A stretch of 34,876 nt of DNA, from the NCBI GenBank assembly GCA_934647165.1, contig CAKUFA010000027.1, positions 1 through 34,876 on the forward strand, given 5' to 3'. This document shows, in pieces, positions 1 through 7,767 of the stretch (positions are counted from its first letter, which is position 1; each line of letters begins with the position of its first letter). The DNA is from an uncultured Clostridia bacterium (GTDB taxonomy: Bacteria > Bacillota > Clostridia > Christensenellales > Aristaeellaceae). The position numbers were made by a program, and so were the translations under genes. The notes beneath the pieces were generated by a model. That model was not told the origin of the DNA, searched no databases, and worked only from the letters and a program-made list of their open reading frames with translations.

Positions 1-23
1 TTCGCACCGTGTTTGCACCATGA

Positions 24-57
24 AAAACATTGATTTTACTGACTTCTTCAATGTTTT
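24..57 (-). terminator. Probable terminator after the RpiB-family gene
   Basis: A 10-bp perfect inverted repeat (AAAACATTGA at 24-33 with TCAATGTTTT at 48-57) lies about 65 nt downstream of the isomerase stop codon. Read on the minus strand, the stem ends in a run of five T, as in an intrinsic terminator. The stem is AT-rich, so termination may be weak. Apart from this hairpin I see no gene in positions 1-121. Confidence 0.5.
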
Positions 58-121
58 CTTATCTGGTGCTACCATTGCCCGGCGGCTTCTCTTTGTTTCA
101 AAATATCTCCATGATTGAGTC

Positions 122-754
122 TTACAGGTTTTTCAGATACTCTGCGATCTGTTCATCCCTGCAGGAAGGATAGAAGAGCTGCGCGAAATGCTCGCCGCTG
201 ATGGTTTCCTTGAGGAAAGTCTGGTCAATATCGTGCAGGATGTCCATCATGGGGCGATGCGTGACCGCCTTTACGGCATCGAGAATTTTCTTGTTGCGCT
301 GCTCCGGCACCACACGCTCCGCCGGATAGCCGTTGCCATGGCCAAACCCGAACAGCTGGCGGAAAATCATTTCCAGCTTAAGCTCAGCCCCCCAGCCGAA
401 ATCCTTGGCAAAGGGCAGTGCCACACAGTTGCCATCATTGATCTGGGCAAACATGTAGCCATCCGAAGGATCGACCAGATGGCCGCACAGCACGCCGGGA
501 AATGCATTGCAGGCCAGCATGGCGCCTTCACCCGTTCCGCAGCCGGTGACCACATAGTCCGCCGCGCCGCTGTTGAGCAGGATGCCCGCCAGCAGGCCAG
601 CCTTCACATAGGTAATCTGGCAGGCGTCATCCGCAGTATACATGCCATAGTTATCCACTGTGTGCCCCATGGGCTCCACCACCTTGCGCAGCGTTGCCTC
701 AATGAGCGCATTCTTTCCCGCCTGGCTGTTTTCGTTAATCAGTGCAATTCGCAT
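122..754 (-). CDS. RpiB/LacA/LacB-family sugar-phosphate isomerase
   Basis: The 210-residue product starts MRIALINENSQAG, with the Rossmann-like opening of the RpiB/LacAB family. It has the family signature GCGTGEGAMLACNAFPG around residues 71-87; in RpiB enzymes the Cys of this segment acts as general base in aldose-ketose isomerisation of phosphorylated pentoses or hexoses. Canonical RpiB has about 150 residues, so this protein has a C-terminal extension of about 60 residues (HRPMMDILHDIDQTFLKE and onward), typical of a longer, less studied subgroup. The exact sugar phosphate cannot be read from sequence. The gene is single, faces away from aroF, has its own promoter at 788-816 and an AAAGGA ribosome site. 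A cytoplasmic enzyme is expected. Family assignment is firm; substrate is unknown. Confidence 0.85.
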   Translation of the reverse strand: MRIALINENSQAGKNALIEATLRKVVEPMGHTVDNYGMYTADDACQITYVKAGLLAGILLNSGAADYVVTGCGTGEGAMLACNAFPGVLCGHLVDPSDGYMFAQINDGNCVALPFAKDFGWGAELKLEMIFRQLFGFGHGNGYPAERVVPEQRNKKILDAVKAVTHRPMMDILHDIDQTFLKETISGEHFAQLFYPSCRDEQIAEYLKNL

Positions 755-787
755 TTTCTATTCCATCCTTTCGTGGCGTTTGCTTCT

Positions 788-816
788 ATTATCCGCCACT
801 TAGCCGGAAAAATCAA
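788..816 (-). promoter_or_regulatory. Sigma-A-type promoter for the RpiB-family gene
   Basis: On the minus strand TTGATT (811-816) is followed after 17 bp by GATAAT (788-793), a good match to the -35/-10 consensus. It points at the isomerase start at 754 and lies back-to-back with the aroF promoter. Confidence 0.6.
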
Positions 817-860
817 GTGTGCGGCGTGGGAAAAGAGCAGTATAAATACAAAAAAGCTCC

Positions 861-889
861 TTGACAGTCCTGCCGGTCATGGCTATAAT
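861..889 (+). promoter_or_regulatory. Perfect-consensus sigma-A promoter for the aroF leader
   Basis: TTGACA (861-866), a 17-bp spacer, then TATAAT (884-889): an exact match to the housekeeping promoter. Transcription should begin near 896, giving an untranslated leader of about 215 nt before aroF. A small hairpin (GGACG 898-902 with CGTCC 909-913) would form at the very 5' end of the RNA, just before the leader-ORF ribosome site. Confidence 0.85.
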
Positions 890-927
890 ACGGCTATGGA
901 CGGTGAATCGTCCGCAGGAGGTTTGTT

Positions 928-1002
928 ATGCTGTATGTTGCTTCCTTTACGTTTACGATCCCGGGCGGTTTTGACCGTGCCGGGCATTTGAACGTACCGT
1001 GA
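928..1002 (+). CDS. Putative 24-codon leader peptide upstream of aroF
   Basis: A short ORF (MLYVASFTFTIPGGF, then DRAGHLNVP, stop) starts 6 nt after a perfect AGGAGG at 916-921. It sits inside the aroF transcript leader, between the consensus promoter and a terminator-like hairpin. Its first 15 codons include one Tyr and three Phe, the end products that commonly control DAHP synthase. This matches the plan of a ribosome-mediated attenuator, in which stalling at scarce Phe-tRNA or Tyr-tRNA would favour readthrough. The second half of the ORF can itself form a hairpin (CGGT 966-969 with ACCG 974-977, extended by flanking G/C runs). I could not draw a convincing antiterminator, so the mechanism is inference. 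The aromatic codons are fewer than in enteric pheA leaders. It could instead be a chance ORF with a good ribosome site. Confidence 0.5.
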   Translation: MLYVASFTFTIPGGFDRAGHLNVP

Positions 1003-1044
1003 AAGAGGCAGCCGGCATGGCGCATGGATGATTTCTGCGGATGC

Positions 1045-1080
1045 AAAAGGCGGGGGCTCTTGACGGGCTTCCGCCTTTTT
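1045..1080 (+). terminator. Terminator-like hairpin in the aroF leader (candidate attenuator)
   Basis: AAAAGGCGG (1045-1053) pairs perfectly with CCGCCTTTT (1071-1079) and the stem runs into a T-tract (1076-1080). It lies after the promoter and leader ORF and about 30 bp before aroF, so it would stop transcription before the gene unless countered. No T-box consensus (AGGGTGGNACCGCG type) is present. Confidence 0.7.
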
Positions 1081-1110
1081 CTGTGCCAGGAATAGAAAGG
1101 GGAAAGCATT

Positions 1111-2127
1111 ATGATTATTGTGCTGAAAAAAGGAACCGATCAGCGGGAAATCGACAGCCTGACCAACACCATCACCAGCTTGGGCGGCGTGACAGTGAAC
1201 CCCATTGTGGGCACGGACATCACCATTTTGGGGCTGATTGGCGACACCAGCCGTGTGGATCCTTCCCAAATTGAGAGTTTCCGGTGCGTGGATCGCATTA
1301 TGCACGTGGCGGAACCCTTCAAAAAAGCCAACCGCATGTTCCACCCTGACCCCACGGTGGTGGATGTGAAAGGCGTGCAGGTGGGCGGCAAAAAGCTGGC
1401 TGTGATGGCAGGTCCCTGCTCGGTAGAAAGCCGGGAGCAGATCACTTATGTAGCCAAGGCCGTGCAGCAGGCCGGCGCAAACATCCTGCGCGGCGGCGCG
1501 TTCAAGCCCCGCACTTCCCCCTATGCTTTCCAGGGGCTGAAGTACGAAGGGCTGGAGCTTCTCTGCGCAGCGCGGGAAGCCACTGGCCTGCCGATTGTAA
1601 GCGAAATCATGTCCCCCAACGATATCGACGTGTTTGTAGAGAAGGTAGACCTGATTCAGGTTGGCGCGCGCAACATGCAGAACTTTGACCTGCTGCGCCA
1701 GCTTGGGCAAACCCGCAAGCCTATCCTGCTCAAGCGCGGCCTTTCCGCCACGATTGAAGAGTGGCTGATGAGCGCCGAATACATCATGGCCGGCGGCAAC
1801 CCCAACGTAATTCTGTGCGAGCGCGGCATCCGCACCTTTGAAACCTATACCCGCAACACCGTGGATTTGGGCGCTATCCCCGCTGTGAAGAAGCTCAGCC
1901 ATCTGCCGGTGATTGTTGATCCCAGCCATGGCACGGGCAAGTGGTGGATGGTGGAGCCTCTGGCGCGGGCTGCCATCGCCGTGGGCGCGGACGGCGTGAT
2001 GATTGAGGTGCACAATGACCCCGACCACGCCCTGTGCGACGGCCAGCAGTCCATCAAGCCGGATGTGTTTGCACAGGTGATGGATGATATTCGCAAAATT
2101 GCCACGGTGGTAGGCCGCGAGGTGTAA
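1111..2127 (+). CDS. aroF: 3-deoxy-7-phosphoheptulonate (DAHP) synthase, type I-beta
   Basis: This enzyme condenses phosphoenolpyruvate and erythrose 4-phosphate into DAHP, the first step of the shikimate pathway. The 338-residue length and arrangement fit the I-beta class: an N-terminal ferredoxin-like (ACT-like) domain of about 70 residues (MIIVLKKGTDQREIDSL onward), then the TIM-barrel catalytic domain. Recognisable elements are KLAVMAGPCSVESREQI (around 94-110), GGAFKPRTSPYAFQGL, the metal-binding Cys in ILCERGIRTFETYT and the late DPSHGTGK. The N-terminal domain is the usual site of feedback control in this class. The start is supported by GAAAGGGGAAAG upstream. aroB follows after 24 bp, so both are likely one transcript controlled by the leader at 861-1080. 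Assignment is firm. Confidence 0.96.
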   Translation: MIIVLKKGTDQREIDSLTNTITSLGGVTVNPIVGTDITILGLIGDTSRVDPSQIESFRCVDRIMHVAEPFKKANRMFHPDPTVVDVKGVQVGGKKLAVMAGPCSVESREQITYVAKAVQQAGANILRGGAFKPRTSPYAFQGLKYEGLELLCAAREATGLPIVSEIMSPNDIDVFVEKVDLIQVGARNMQNFDLLRQLGQTRKPILLKRGLSATIEEWLMSAEYIMAGGNPNVILCERGIRTFETYTRNTVDLGAIPAVKKLSHLPVIVDPSHGTGKWWMVEPLARAAIAVGADGVMIEVHNDPDHALCDGQQSIKPDVFAQVMDDIRKIATVVGREV

Positions 2128-2151
2128 CCCCCCTACCGGAAAGGATCAGCC

Positions 2152-3219
2152 ATGAAAACCATCGACGTGAAGCTTGGCGAACGCAGCTATCCCATCCATG
2201 TGGAGCGGGGCATTCTCCGCCAGGCAGGCGAGTTCTTCCGCACGTGCTTTGGCGACAGCGCCGCCGCCATTGTGACGGATGACAATGTGGCACCCCTGTA
2301 TCTTGAGCAGGTGGAAACCTCTCTGCGTGCCGCAGGCGTGCGGGTAGCAAGCACCGTGCTACCCCATGGCGAGCAAACCAAATGCCTTACCAGCCTCTCC
2401 GCCCTTTATGACTTTCTTGGCGATAACCACATCACCCGCAAGGATGTGGTTGTTGCCCTTGGCGGCGGTGTGATCGGCGACCTGGCCGGCCTGGCAGCCG
2501 CCACCTGGCTGCGCGGCGTGCGCCTAATGCAGCTGCCTACAACGCTGCTTGCGCAAGTTGACTCCTCTGTTGGGGGCAAAGTGGCCGTTGATCTGCCCCG
2601 CGGGAAAAACCTGGTGGGCGCTTTCTGGCAGCCCACTGTGGTGCTGGCTGACCCGGACGCCCTTTGCACCCTCACAGACGATTACTGGCGGGATGGACTT
2701 GGCGAAGTGGTCAAATACGGCTGTATCGGAGACGATGCGCTTTTCCGCCTGTTGGAAAAGGACGCGCCGGGCGGCCGTAACGCACTCATGGAGGATATTG
2801 ACCTGATCCTGAGCCACTGCATGGCCTACAAAGCCAAAGTGGTTGCCGAGGACGAACATGACACCGGCCTGCGCATGACGCTGAACTTTGGCCACACCAT
2901 AGCACATGCCGTGGAAACCGTGCAGCATTATCAGGGCTTTCGGCACGGTGAAGCCGTGGCGCTTGGCATGGCCTGCATCACGCAGTTGAGTGAAAAGATG
3001 GGCTTGACGGAGCAAGGCACCGCCGCCCGGCTCCTTGCACTGGAGCAGGCCTTGCAGCTGCCTACGGCGCTGCCCGGCGAGCTTTCGCACGCAGAGCTGA
3101 TTCAAGCCATGATGCAGGACAAAAAGAACGCAGGTAATGTTCTCACCGTGATTCTTCTCCACCACATTGGCGCATGCTATCTCCATCAAACAGACATTTC
3201 CTTCTTTGAAAAAGCATAA
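2152..3219 (+). CDS. aroB: 3-dehydroquinate synthase
   Basis: AroB converts DAHP to 3-dehydroquinate using NAD+ and a divalent metal, the second shikimate step. The 355-residue length is normal. Typical motifs are present in order: the nucleotide-binding GGGVIGDLAGLAAATW, the substrate/metal segment PTTLLAQVDSSVGGK followed by the KNLVGAFWQP stretch, LNFGHTIAHAVE and HGEAVALGM, whose His residues with an earlier Glu coordinate zinc in characterised enzymes. A GGAAAGGA ribosome site precedes the ATG. The gene directly follows aroF and ends in the terminator at 3229-3282, so the unit comprises leader, aroF and aroB. No oddities are seen. Confidence 0.97.
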   Translation: MKTIDVKLGERSYPIHVERGILRQAGEFFRTCFGDSAAAIVTDDNVAPLYLEQVETSLRAAGVRVASTVLPHGEQTKCLTSLSALYDFLGDNHITRKDVVVALGGGVIGDLAGLAAATWLRGVRLMQLPTTLLAQVDSSVGGKVAVDLPRGKNLVGAFWQPTVVLADPDALCTLTDDYWRDGLGEVVKYGCIGDDALFRLLEKDAPGGRNALMEDIDLILSHCMAYKAKVVAEDEHDTGLRMTLNFGHTIAHAVETVQHYQGFRHGEAVALGMACITQLSEKMGLTEQGTAARLLALEQALQLPTALPGELSHAELIQAMMQDKKNAGNVLTVILLHHIGACYLHQTDISFFEKA

Positions 3220-3228
3220 CCATGCCAT

Positions 3229-3282
3229 GCGGGAAAGACGCCACGCCCTGAAACAGGCCAGCGCTTTCCCGCTTTGATTTTT
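3229..3282 (+). terminator. Intrinsic terminator after aroB
   Basis: GCGGGAAAG (3229-3237) pairs with CTTTCCCGC (3264-3272) and is followed by TTTGATTTTT. It lies 10 bp after the aroB stop codon and closes the aroF-aroB unit, so the next gene probably has its own promoter within 3283-3368; no clear one is visible there. Confidence 0.8.
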
Positions 3283-3368
3283 GTCCGAACAAACACCTGT
3301 TCCTTCTTCCGGCAGTCAAACCATGCCGCTCCCCCGTCCGTCTTATCATCAGAAGGGAGCTGAGACAC

Positions 3369-4418
3369 ATGAAACGTTTGATCCTATTCCTGGCTATGCT
3401 GATGCTGTCGGGAAGCGCCTGCGCAGAGAATCTTGTGTCCATCCGCGAGCTGCGCGCCAGCACGCCTGCGCGTTGGCAAACCTGTGTTGCGGGCGTACAA
3501 ATTGATGCGCCCATCATCCTGCCGGAGGCTGAAACGCTGCCTGCATTGCTGCTTCGGCAGAGAACAGAGCTTAAGCACGCCGTCCCCTCGGGCGCAACCG
3601 ACTTTTGGGGTACTGGTTCCTTGCCCGGCATTTGCTTTGCCGTTGGTTGGGATCGCACCTTCCGCCACAGCGTTCCCTCCTCGCAATGGGGCATTGCACA
3701 GCTGCCCTGGGACGCCGATACACCGGAAGGCAACGATTATCCCATGGAGCAGGCCATGGCGTTTGCACAGCAGGCGCTGCTGGATGCAACCGGGCTTCAG
3801 GCGGGCGTTGATTATTATCCAACATTGCCAACTGCGTGCAGCGCCTACTATCTGGTTAACCCTGCCGGGGAGGTACTCACAACTGATGGACCGCTCAACG
3901 AGCCCGGCTTCGACCGCGGCGGTTGGGCCTTTTCATGGCCGCTGCTGCTTGATGGGCAATGGCAGGTGGCGAAGCATCCGCATTCCTTCCTCATGGAGGT
4001 TGACGGTACCCCTGACCCCTGGCCATGGGATGGCAACACGGCCTGCATTTATGTGGTGGATGACGGGCACTGGGAACTGACGGTGACCGGCTGCCTGGCC
4101 GTTGTGCGTGTGCTGACAGAAAATGTTCTGCTGGCAGACTGGCCGCAGATACAGCATGTGCTGGAGGAGCAGATCACCGCCGGTCGTTTGGTGCAGATTA
4201 ACAGCATTGAGCTTTGTGCGCTCGGATGCTACAACACTCCGGATGGCCGCACGGACGTGCAATGGGCGCTGCCTTTCTGGCGCATCACGGGCATGTTCGC
4301 CATTTCACCTGATGAAACCCGGAAGATGCAACTGCATATTCGTGCACAAAGCGGCCAAATGGAAGATCCTCTCTCCCGTGCCCCGCAGCGGTGCAGGGCT
4401 GAAGATATGCGCCGCTGA
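3369..4418 (+). CDS. Secreted protein of unknown function
   Basis: I do not recognise this 349-residue protein. It starts with a clear Sec signal peptide (MKRLILFLAMLMLSGSACAE), probably cut after ACA or near it; there is no good lipobox around the single Cys. The mature part is rich in Trp and Pro (WGIAQLPWDADTPEG, DGTPDPWPWDGNTACIYVVDDG) and has several Cys residues (for example ELCALGCYN), so it could hold disulfides outside the membrane. The central region (MEQAMAFAQQALLDATGL then SAYYLVNPAGEVLTTDG) resembles an alpha/beta extracytoplasmic domain but matches no family I can name. The start has a GAAGGGAGC ribosome site. It stands between terminators, so it looks monocistronic. Confidence 0.75.
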   Translation: MKRLILFLAMLMLSGSACAENLVSIRELRASTPARWQTCVAGVQIDAPIILPEAETLPALLLRQRTELKHAVPSGATDFWGTGSLPGICFAVGWDRTFRHSVPSSQWGIAQLPWDADTPEGNDYPMEQAMAFAQQALLDATGLQAGVDYYPTLPTACSAYYLVNPAGEVLTTDGPLNEPGFDRGGWAFSWPLLLDGQWQVAKHPHSFLMEVDGTPDPWPWDGNTACIYVVDDGHWELTVTGCLAVVRVLTENVLLADWPQIQHVLEEQITAGRLVQINSIELCALGCYNTPDGRTDVQWALPFWRITGMFAISPDETRKMQLHIRAQSGQMEDPLSRAPQRCRAEDMRR

Positions 4419-4467
4419 AGCGTTTTTCCATTGCAGACGCAACAAGATTTTTTCGCCCGCAAATAAA

Positions 4468-4534
4468 CGGACAACCAGCACTTTCCTGCCTGCTTCAGGC
4501 TGTGGAAGCGCCGGTTGTCCGCATTTCTTTTTCC
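4468..4534. terminator. Terminator between convergent genes
   Basis: CGGACAACC (4468-4476) pairs with GGTTGTCCG (4513-4521), with further inner pairing (GCCTG/CAGGC). On the plus strand it is followed by ATTTCTTTTT and should stop the secreted-protein transcript. On the minus strand the exit side is TTTATTT, so it may also end the polA transcript. Confidence 0.7.
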
Positions 4535-4574
4535 CCAACTGGTTTGTTATGCGCACTGTATCAGGCGCTTTGCA

Positions 4575-7154
4575 TCACTTGGCATCCGCCCAGTTGGCGC
4601 CTTCATGAACATCGGCTTCCAACGGCACTGCAAGGGCAATAACATGCTCCATGGCGTCGCGCAAAAGCACAGAGGCGCGCTCCACCTCATCCGGTGGACA
4701 CTCCAGCAGCAATTCATCGTGCACCTGCAGGATGAGTCTGCTGCGCAGTTTTTCCCGGCGCAGCGATTCGTCCACACGCACCATGGCCAGCTTGATGATG
4801 TCCGCCGCAGTTCCCTGCACGGGCGTGTTCATGGCAGCGCGCTTGCCAAACTCCCGCACCACCTGCTTGGCAGATTGCAGCTCCGGCAGATAGCGGCGGC
4901 GCCCCATCAGCGTTTCCGCATAGCCGCGGGTCTTGCCTTCCTCTGCTGCCTCTTCCATAAAGCGCTTTACGCCCGGATATTTTTCGAAATACCTGCGGAT
5001 AAACTCCTGCGCCTCTCGCGGGCTCACACCGGTGTTGCGGGCAAGGCCAAAGCCGCTGATGCCGTAAATCAGCCCGAAGTTGACTGCCTTGGCACGGGAG
5101 CGAAGCTGCGGCGTAACCTCGCTGAGCGGTACATCGAAAATCTCACTGGCCGTGCGCGCATGAACATCCTGGCCTGTGCGGAACGCCTCCAGCATTGCCG
5201 CATCGCCGGAAAAGTGCGCCATCAGCCGCAGCTCAATCTGGCTGTAGTCCGCATCCAGCAGCACCCATCCCGCCTGCGGCAGGAATGCCTGGCGGATTTC
5301 CTTTCCTTGCGCGGTGCGCACGGGGATATTCTGCAAATTCGGCTCCGATGAGCTGATGCGTCCTGTAGCCGTGGCCACCTGATCGAAATAGCTGTGCACA
5401 CGTCCACCCGCATCCACCAGTCGCAGCAGCCCCTCCACGTAGGTGCTGTTCAGCTTCACCAGCTGCCGATAGCGCAGCAGCGGCTCAATGACTTCGGGCG
5501 CAATATCACGCAGCCCCTCCAGCACCTCCGCCGAGGTGGAATAACCGCGGCTGGTCTTTTTGCCATGGGGCAGCTGAAGCTTGTCAAACAACACCTCTCC
5601 AAGCTGCTGGGTGCTATTCAGGTTGAAACTGCCTGCGCCGCAGGCTTCATACACTTGCTGCTTAAGCTGTTCAATTTCCTCTGTGTATTTTTTGCCAAGG
5701 GCATGCAGAAAAACTGTATCCACAGCAAAGCCTGCATCCTCCATGCGGAAAAGCACATGGGTGAGGGGCATCTCCACCTGCCGCATCAAGGGCGTCATGT
5801 TTTCCAGCTCAATCTCCCGCTCCTGCCGCACGGTCAGCTGCTGCACGCCCCGCGCATCCTGTGAGAGCCCCTCTGCCAGCGCAGCCAGGCCGTAGCTCTT
5901 TTCCTGGGGGTTAAGCAGATAGGCGCCCAGCATGGTATCCCAATAGAACTGCTCCGGCAAGGGCAGCCCTGCTTTGCGCAAAATGTGCAGCAGCCGTTTT
6001 CCGTCGTGCACAGCAACGGGATGCTCACACAGGAAAGGAGACAGAATCGCCAACACCTCATCAGGCGTAAGACCCGGGTTCAGCAAATCGCCACCCAATA
6101 CTGCACGGCAGCATGCCCCGTTCCGGGCAGCAAGGGTCACATCGCTGTCGGTCAGGTGCACAGCCACGGGATGGGCTTCCTCCCCCAGCGCATCAAGCCA
6201 TGCCTGCAGGGCGGCTGCCTCCGTCAATTCCGCCGGATCAGCGAATTTCATGTCTTCCTGCGCAGCTTCGCTCCTGGTTGAGGCAGGTGCTTCCGCCCCT
6301 TCTTCCCCGGTGATGCGCTTCACAAGGCTGTTCAGCCGAAGTTTTTGCAGGGCGGGCACCGCTTGGCGGAAATCCGGCAGTGCACAGTCACGCAGCGTCC
6401 ACACAACCGGTGCATCCCGGCGGATGGTGGCCAGCTGCCGGCATTGCCGCGCCTGTTCGGCATAGGTTGCCAGTTTCTCCCCCAGCTTGCCTTTTACCTC
6501 GCCTGCATGGGCCAGCACATTGTCCAGGCTGCCATATTGCTGAAGCAGCTTCACAGCTGTTTTGTCCCCCACACCCGGAATGCCGGGAATATTGTCGCTG
6601 GAGTCCCCCGCCATGCCCTTCCAGTCCGTCACCTGCTCGGGGGTAAAGCCATATTCCTCATAAATTTTTGCCGGTGTGAAACGCACCGTTTCACTGATGC
6701 CCTTGCGTGTAAACATCAGCTCCGTTTCTCCGTCCACCAATTGAAGCGCATCCCGGTCACCTGTGAGGAGCAGCGGTTTCACACCGGCAGCCTCGCCTTT
6801 TTGTGCCAGCGTGCCCAGCAGATCGTCCGCTTCCCAGCCCGCCATGGCATACCACCGCACACTCATGTCCGTCAGCAGGGTACGAATGGTGCCCAGCTGC
6901 TGGATCATCTCCGGCGGTGTCGGCGCACGCCCTGCCTTGTAATCGGCATAAGCCACATGGCGGAAGGTTGGCGCATGCTCGTCAAAGCACACCGCCAGGT
7001 ATTGCACTTTTTCCTCCTTCACCACCTTGAGCAGCATGGACAGGAAGCCATAGATCGCATTGGTATACGTTCCCTCATGATCCATCAGCGGCAGGGCATG
7101 AAAGGCGCGAAACATCAGGCTGTTGCCGTCCACAATCAAAAACGTGTCCTTCAT
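4575..7154 (-). CDS. polA: DNA polymerase I
   Basis: PolA fills gaps and removes RNA primers during replication and repair. The 859-residue protein has the normal three parts: an N-terminal 5'-3' nuclease (FLIVDGNSLMFRAFHALPL at the start, DSSDNIPGIPGVGDKTAV around 170-190), a 3'-5' exonuclease-like middle (about 300-460) and the polymerase. Polymerase motifs are DADYSQIELR (motif A, from about 634), RAKAVNFGLIYG (O-helix) and LQVHDELLLE (motif C, about 809-818). The middle domain lacks the DxE metal ligands (VAVHLTDSDVTLAA at that place), so proofreading is predicted lost, as in Bacillus and Thermus PolA. I chose the ATG at 7154 because AGGAGG lies 7 nt upstream; an earlier in-frame ATG at 7178 would place that site inside the gene. 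It is last in the murA-dnaJ-like-polA series. Confidence 0.96.
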   Translation of the reverse strand: MKDTFLIVDGNSLMFRAFHALPLMDHEGTYTNAIYGFLSMLLKVVKEEKVQYLAVCFDEHAPTFRHVAYADYKAGRAPTPPEMIQQLGTIRTLLTDMSVRWYAMAGWEADDLLGTLAQKGEAAGVKPLLLTGDRDALQLVDGETELMFTRKGISETVRFTPAKIYEEYGFTPEQVTDWKGMAGDSSDNIPGIPGVGDKTAVKLLQQYGSLDNVLAHAGEVKGKLGEKLATYAEQARQCRQLATIRRDAPVVWTLRDCALPDFRQAVPALQKLRLNSLVKRITGEEGAEAPASTRSEAAQEDMKFADPAELTEAAALQAWLDALGEEAHPVAVHLTDSDVTLAARNGACCRAVLGGDLLNPGLTPDEVLAILSPFLCEHPVAVHDGKRLLHILRKAGLPLPEQFYWDTMLGAYLLNPQEKSYGLAALAEGLSQDARGVQQLTVRQEREIELENMTPLMRQVEMPLTHVLFRMEDAGFAVDTVFLHALGKKYTEEIEQLKQQVYEACGAGSFNLNSTQQLGEVLFDKLQLPHGKKTSRGYSTSAEVLEGLRDIAPEVIEPLLRYRQLVKLNSTYVEGLLRLVDAGGRVHSYFDQVATATGRISSSEPNLQNIPVRTAQGKEIRQAFLPQAGWVLLDADYSQIELRLMAHFSGDAAMLEAFRTGQDVHARTASEIFDVPLSEVTPQLRSRAKAVNFGLIYGISGFGLARNTGVSPREAQEFIRRYFEKYPGVKRFMEEAAEEGKTRGYAETLMGRRRYLPELQSAKQVVREFGKRAAMNTPVQGTAADIIKLAMVRVDESLRREKLRSRLILQVHDELLLECPPDEVERASVLLRDAMEHVIALAVPLEADVHEGANWADAK

Positions 7155-7228
7155 GGGCGTTCCTCCTTCAAAATGCAAAAAGGCGGGCTTTGCGCCCTGA
7201 AAGGACGCGCCTGCCGCCGCCTGTCACT

Positions 7229-7741
7229 TCATTTTTTCAACAGTTTTTTCAGTTTACCCACAAGCGTCTGGCTTTTGCGCAGCGCAACAGCAGCATCCAG
7301 CGCTCCGCGGCGATACTCAATGTTGTTCGGTTCCCGCTTCACAGCCTCGCGATAGGATTCATGGGCGGACTCATATTGCTTGAGCTGCATAAGCACTTCA
7401 CCCTGCAGCTGATACCAGTCCGCATCCCTGGATTCCGCGCGCAAAAGCTGGCGCAGGGCGCTTTCCGGGTTCTGTTGCCCAAGCATTTTCTTCGCCAGGT
7501 GCTTGGCCTCCTCTTTGGGCAAAGCATTGTTATACGTCACTGCTTTGCGGGGAACAGCCAGCTTCAGCGCTTCTTCATACGCAAGGTTCAACGCCACCAA
7601 TTCATCCTGTGCGGCCTGTTTGCGCTCCGGATCCTGAAAACGATCCGGATGGCACTTTTTCACCAGGGCATGGTAGGCGGCGCGAATTTCATCCACGTCC
7701 GCAGTGGGCTTCAGCCCTAGCACCTGAAAGGGATTATTCAC
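7229..7741 (-). CDS. Small J-domain protein with TPR-like C-terminus
   Basis: The first 70 residues form a J-domain: NPFQVLGLKPTADVDEIRAAY, then HPD at 31-33, the tripeptide that stimulates the ATPase of Hsp70/DnaK. The rest (about 108-150, YQLQGEVLMQLKQYESAH and REAVKREPNNIEYR) looks like one or two TPR helices, so a peptide- or protein-binding arm is likely. There is no Gly/Phe region or zinc-finger, so this is a class C (DnaJ-like) co-chaperone, not DnaJ itself. It sits 26 bp after murA and about 75 bp before polA on the same strand, probably co-transcribed. GC-rich inverted repeats between this gene and polA (7179-7228) may form RNA structure. The client is unknown. Confidence 0.85.
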   Translation of the reverse strand: MNNPFQVLGLKPTADVDEIRAAYHALVKKCHPDRFQDPERKQAAQDELVALNLAYEEALKLAVPRKAVTYNNALPKEEAKHLAKKMLGQQNPESALRQLLRAESRDADWYQLQGEVLMQLKQYESAHESYREAVKREPNNIEYRRGALDAAVALRKSQTLVGKLKKLLKK

Positions 7742-7767
7742 AACCGCTCACCTCCCTGTGAGAGGGA

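Noticed and set aside
188..991. Long plus-strand frame opposite the RpiB-family gene
   Set aside because: It is antisense to a clear enzyme gene, has no ribosome site and runs through both promoters.
896..1110. T-box riboswitch upstream of aroF
   Set aside because: The leader is short (about 215 nt) and lacks the conserved T-box sequence and a specifier-loop pattern; the leader ORF with strong ribosome site is a better reading.
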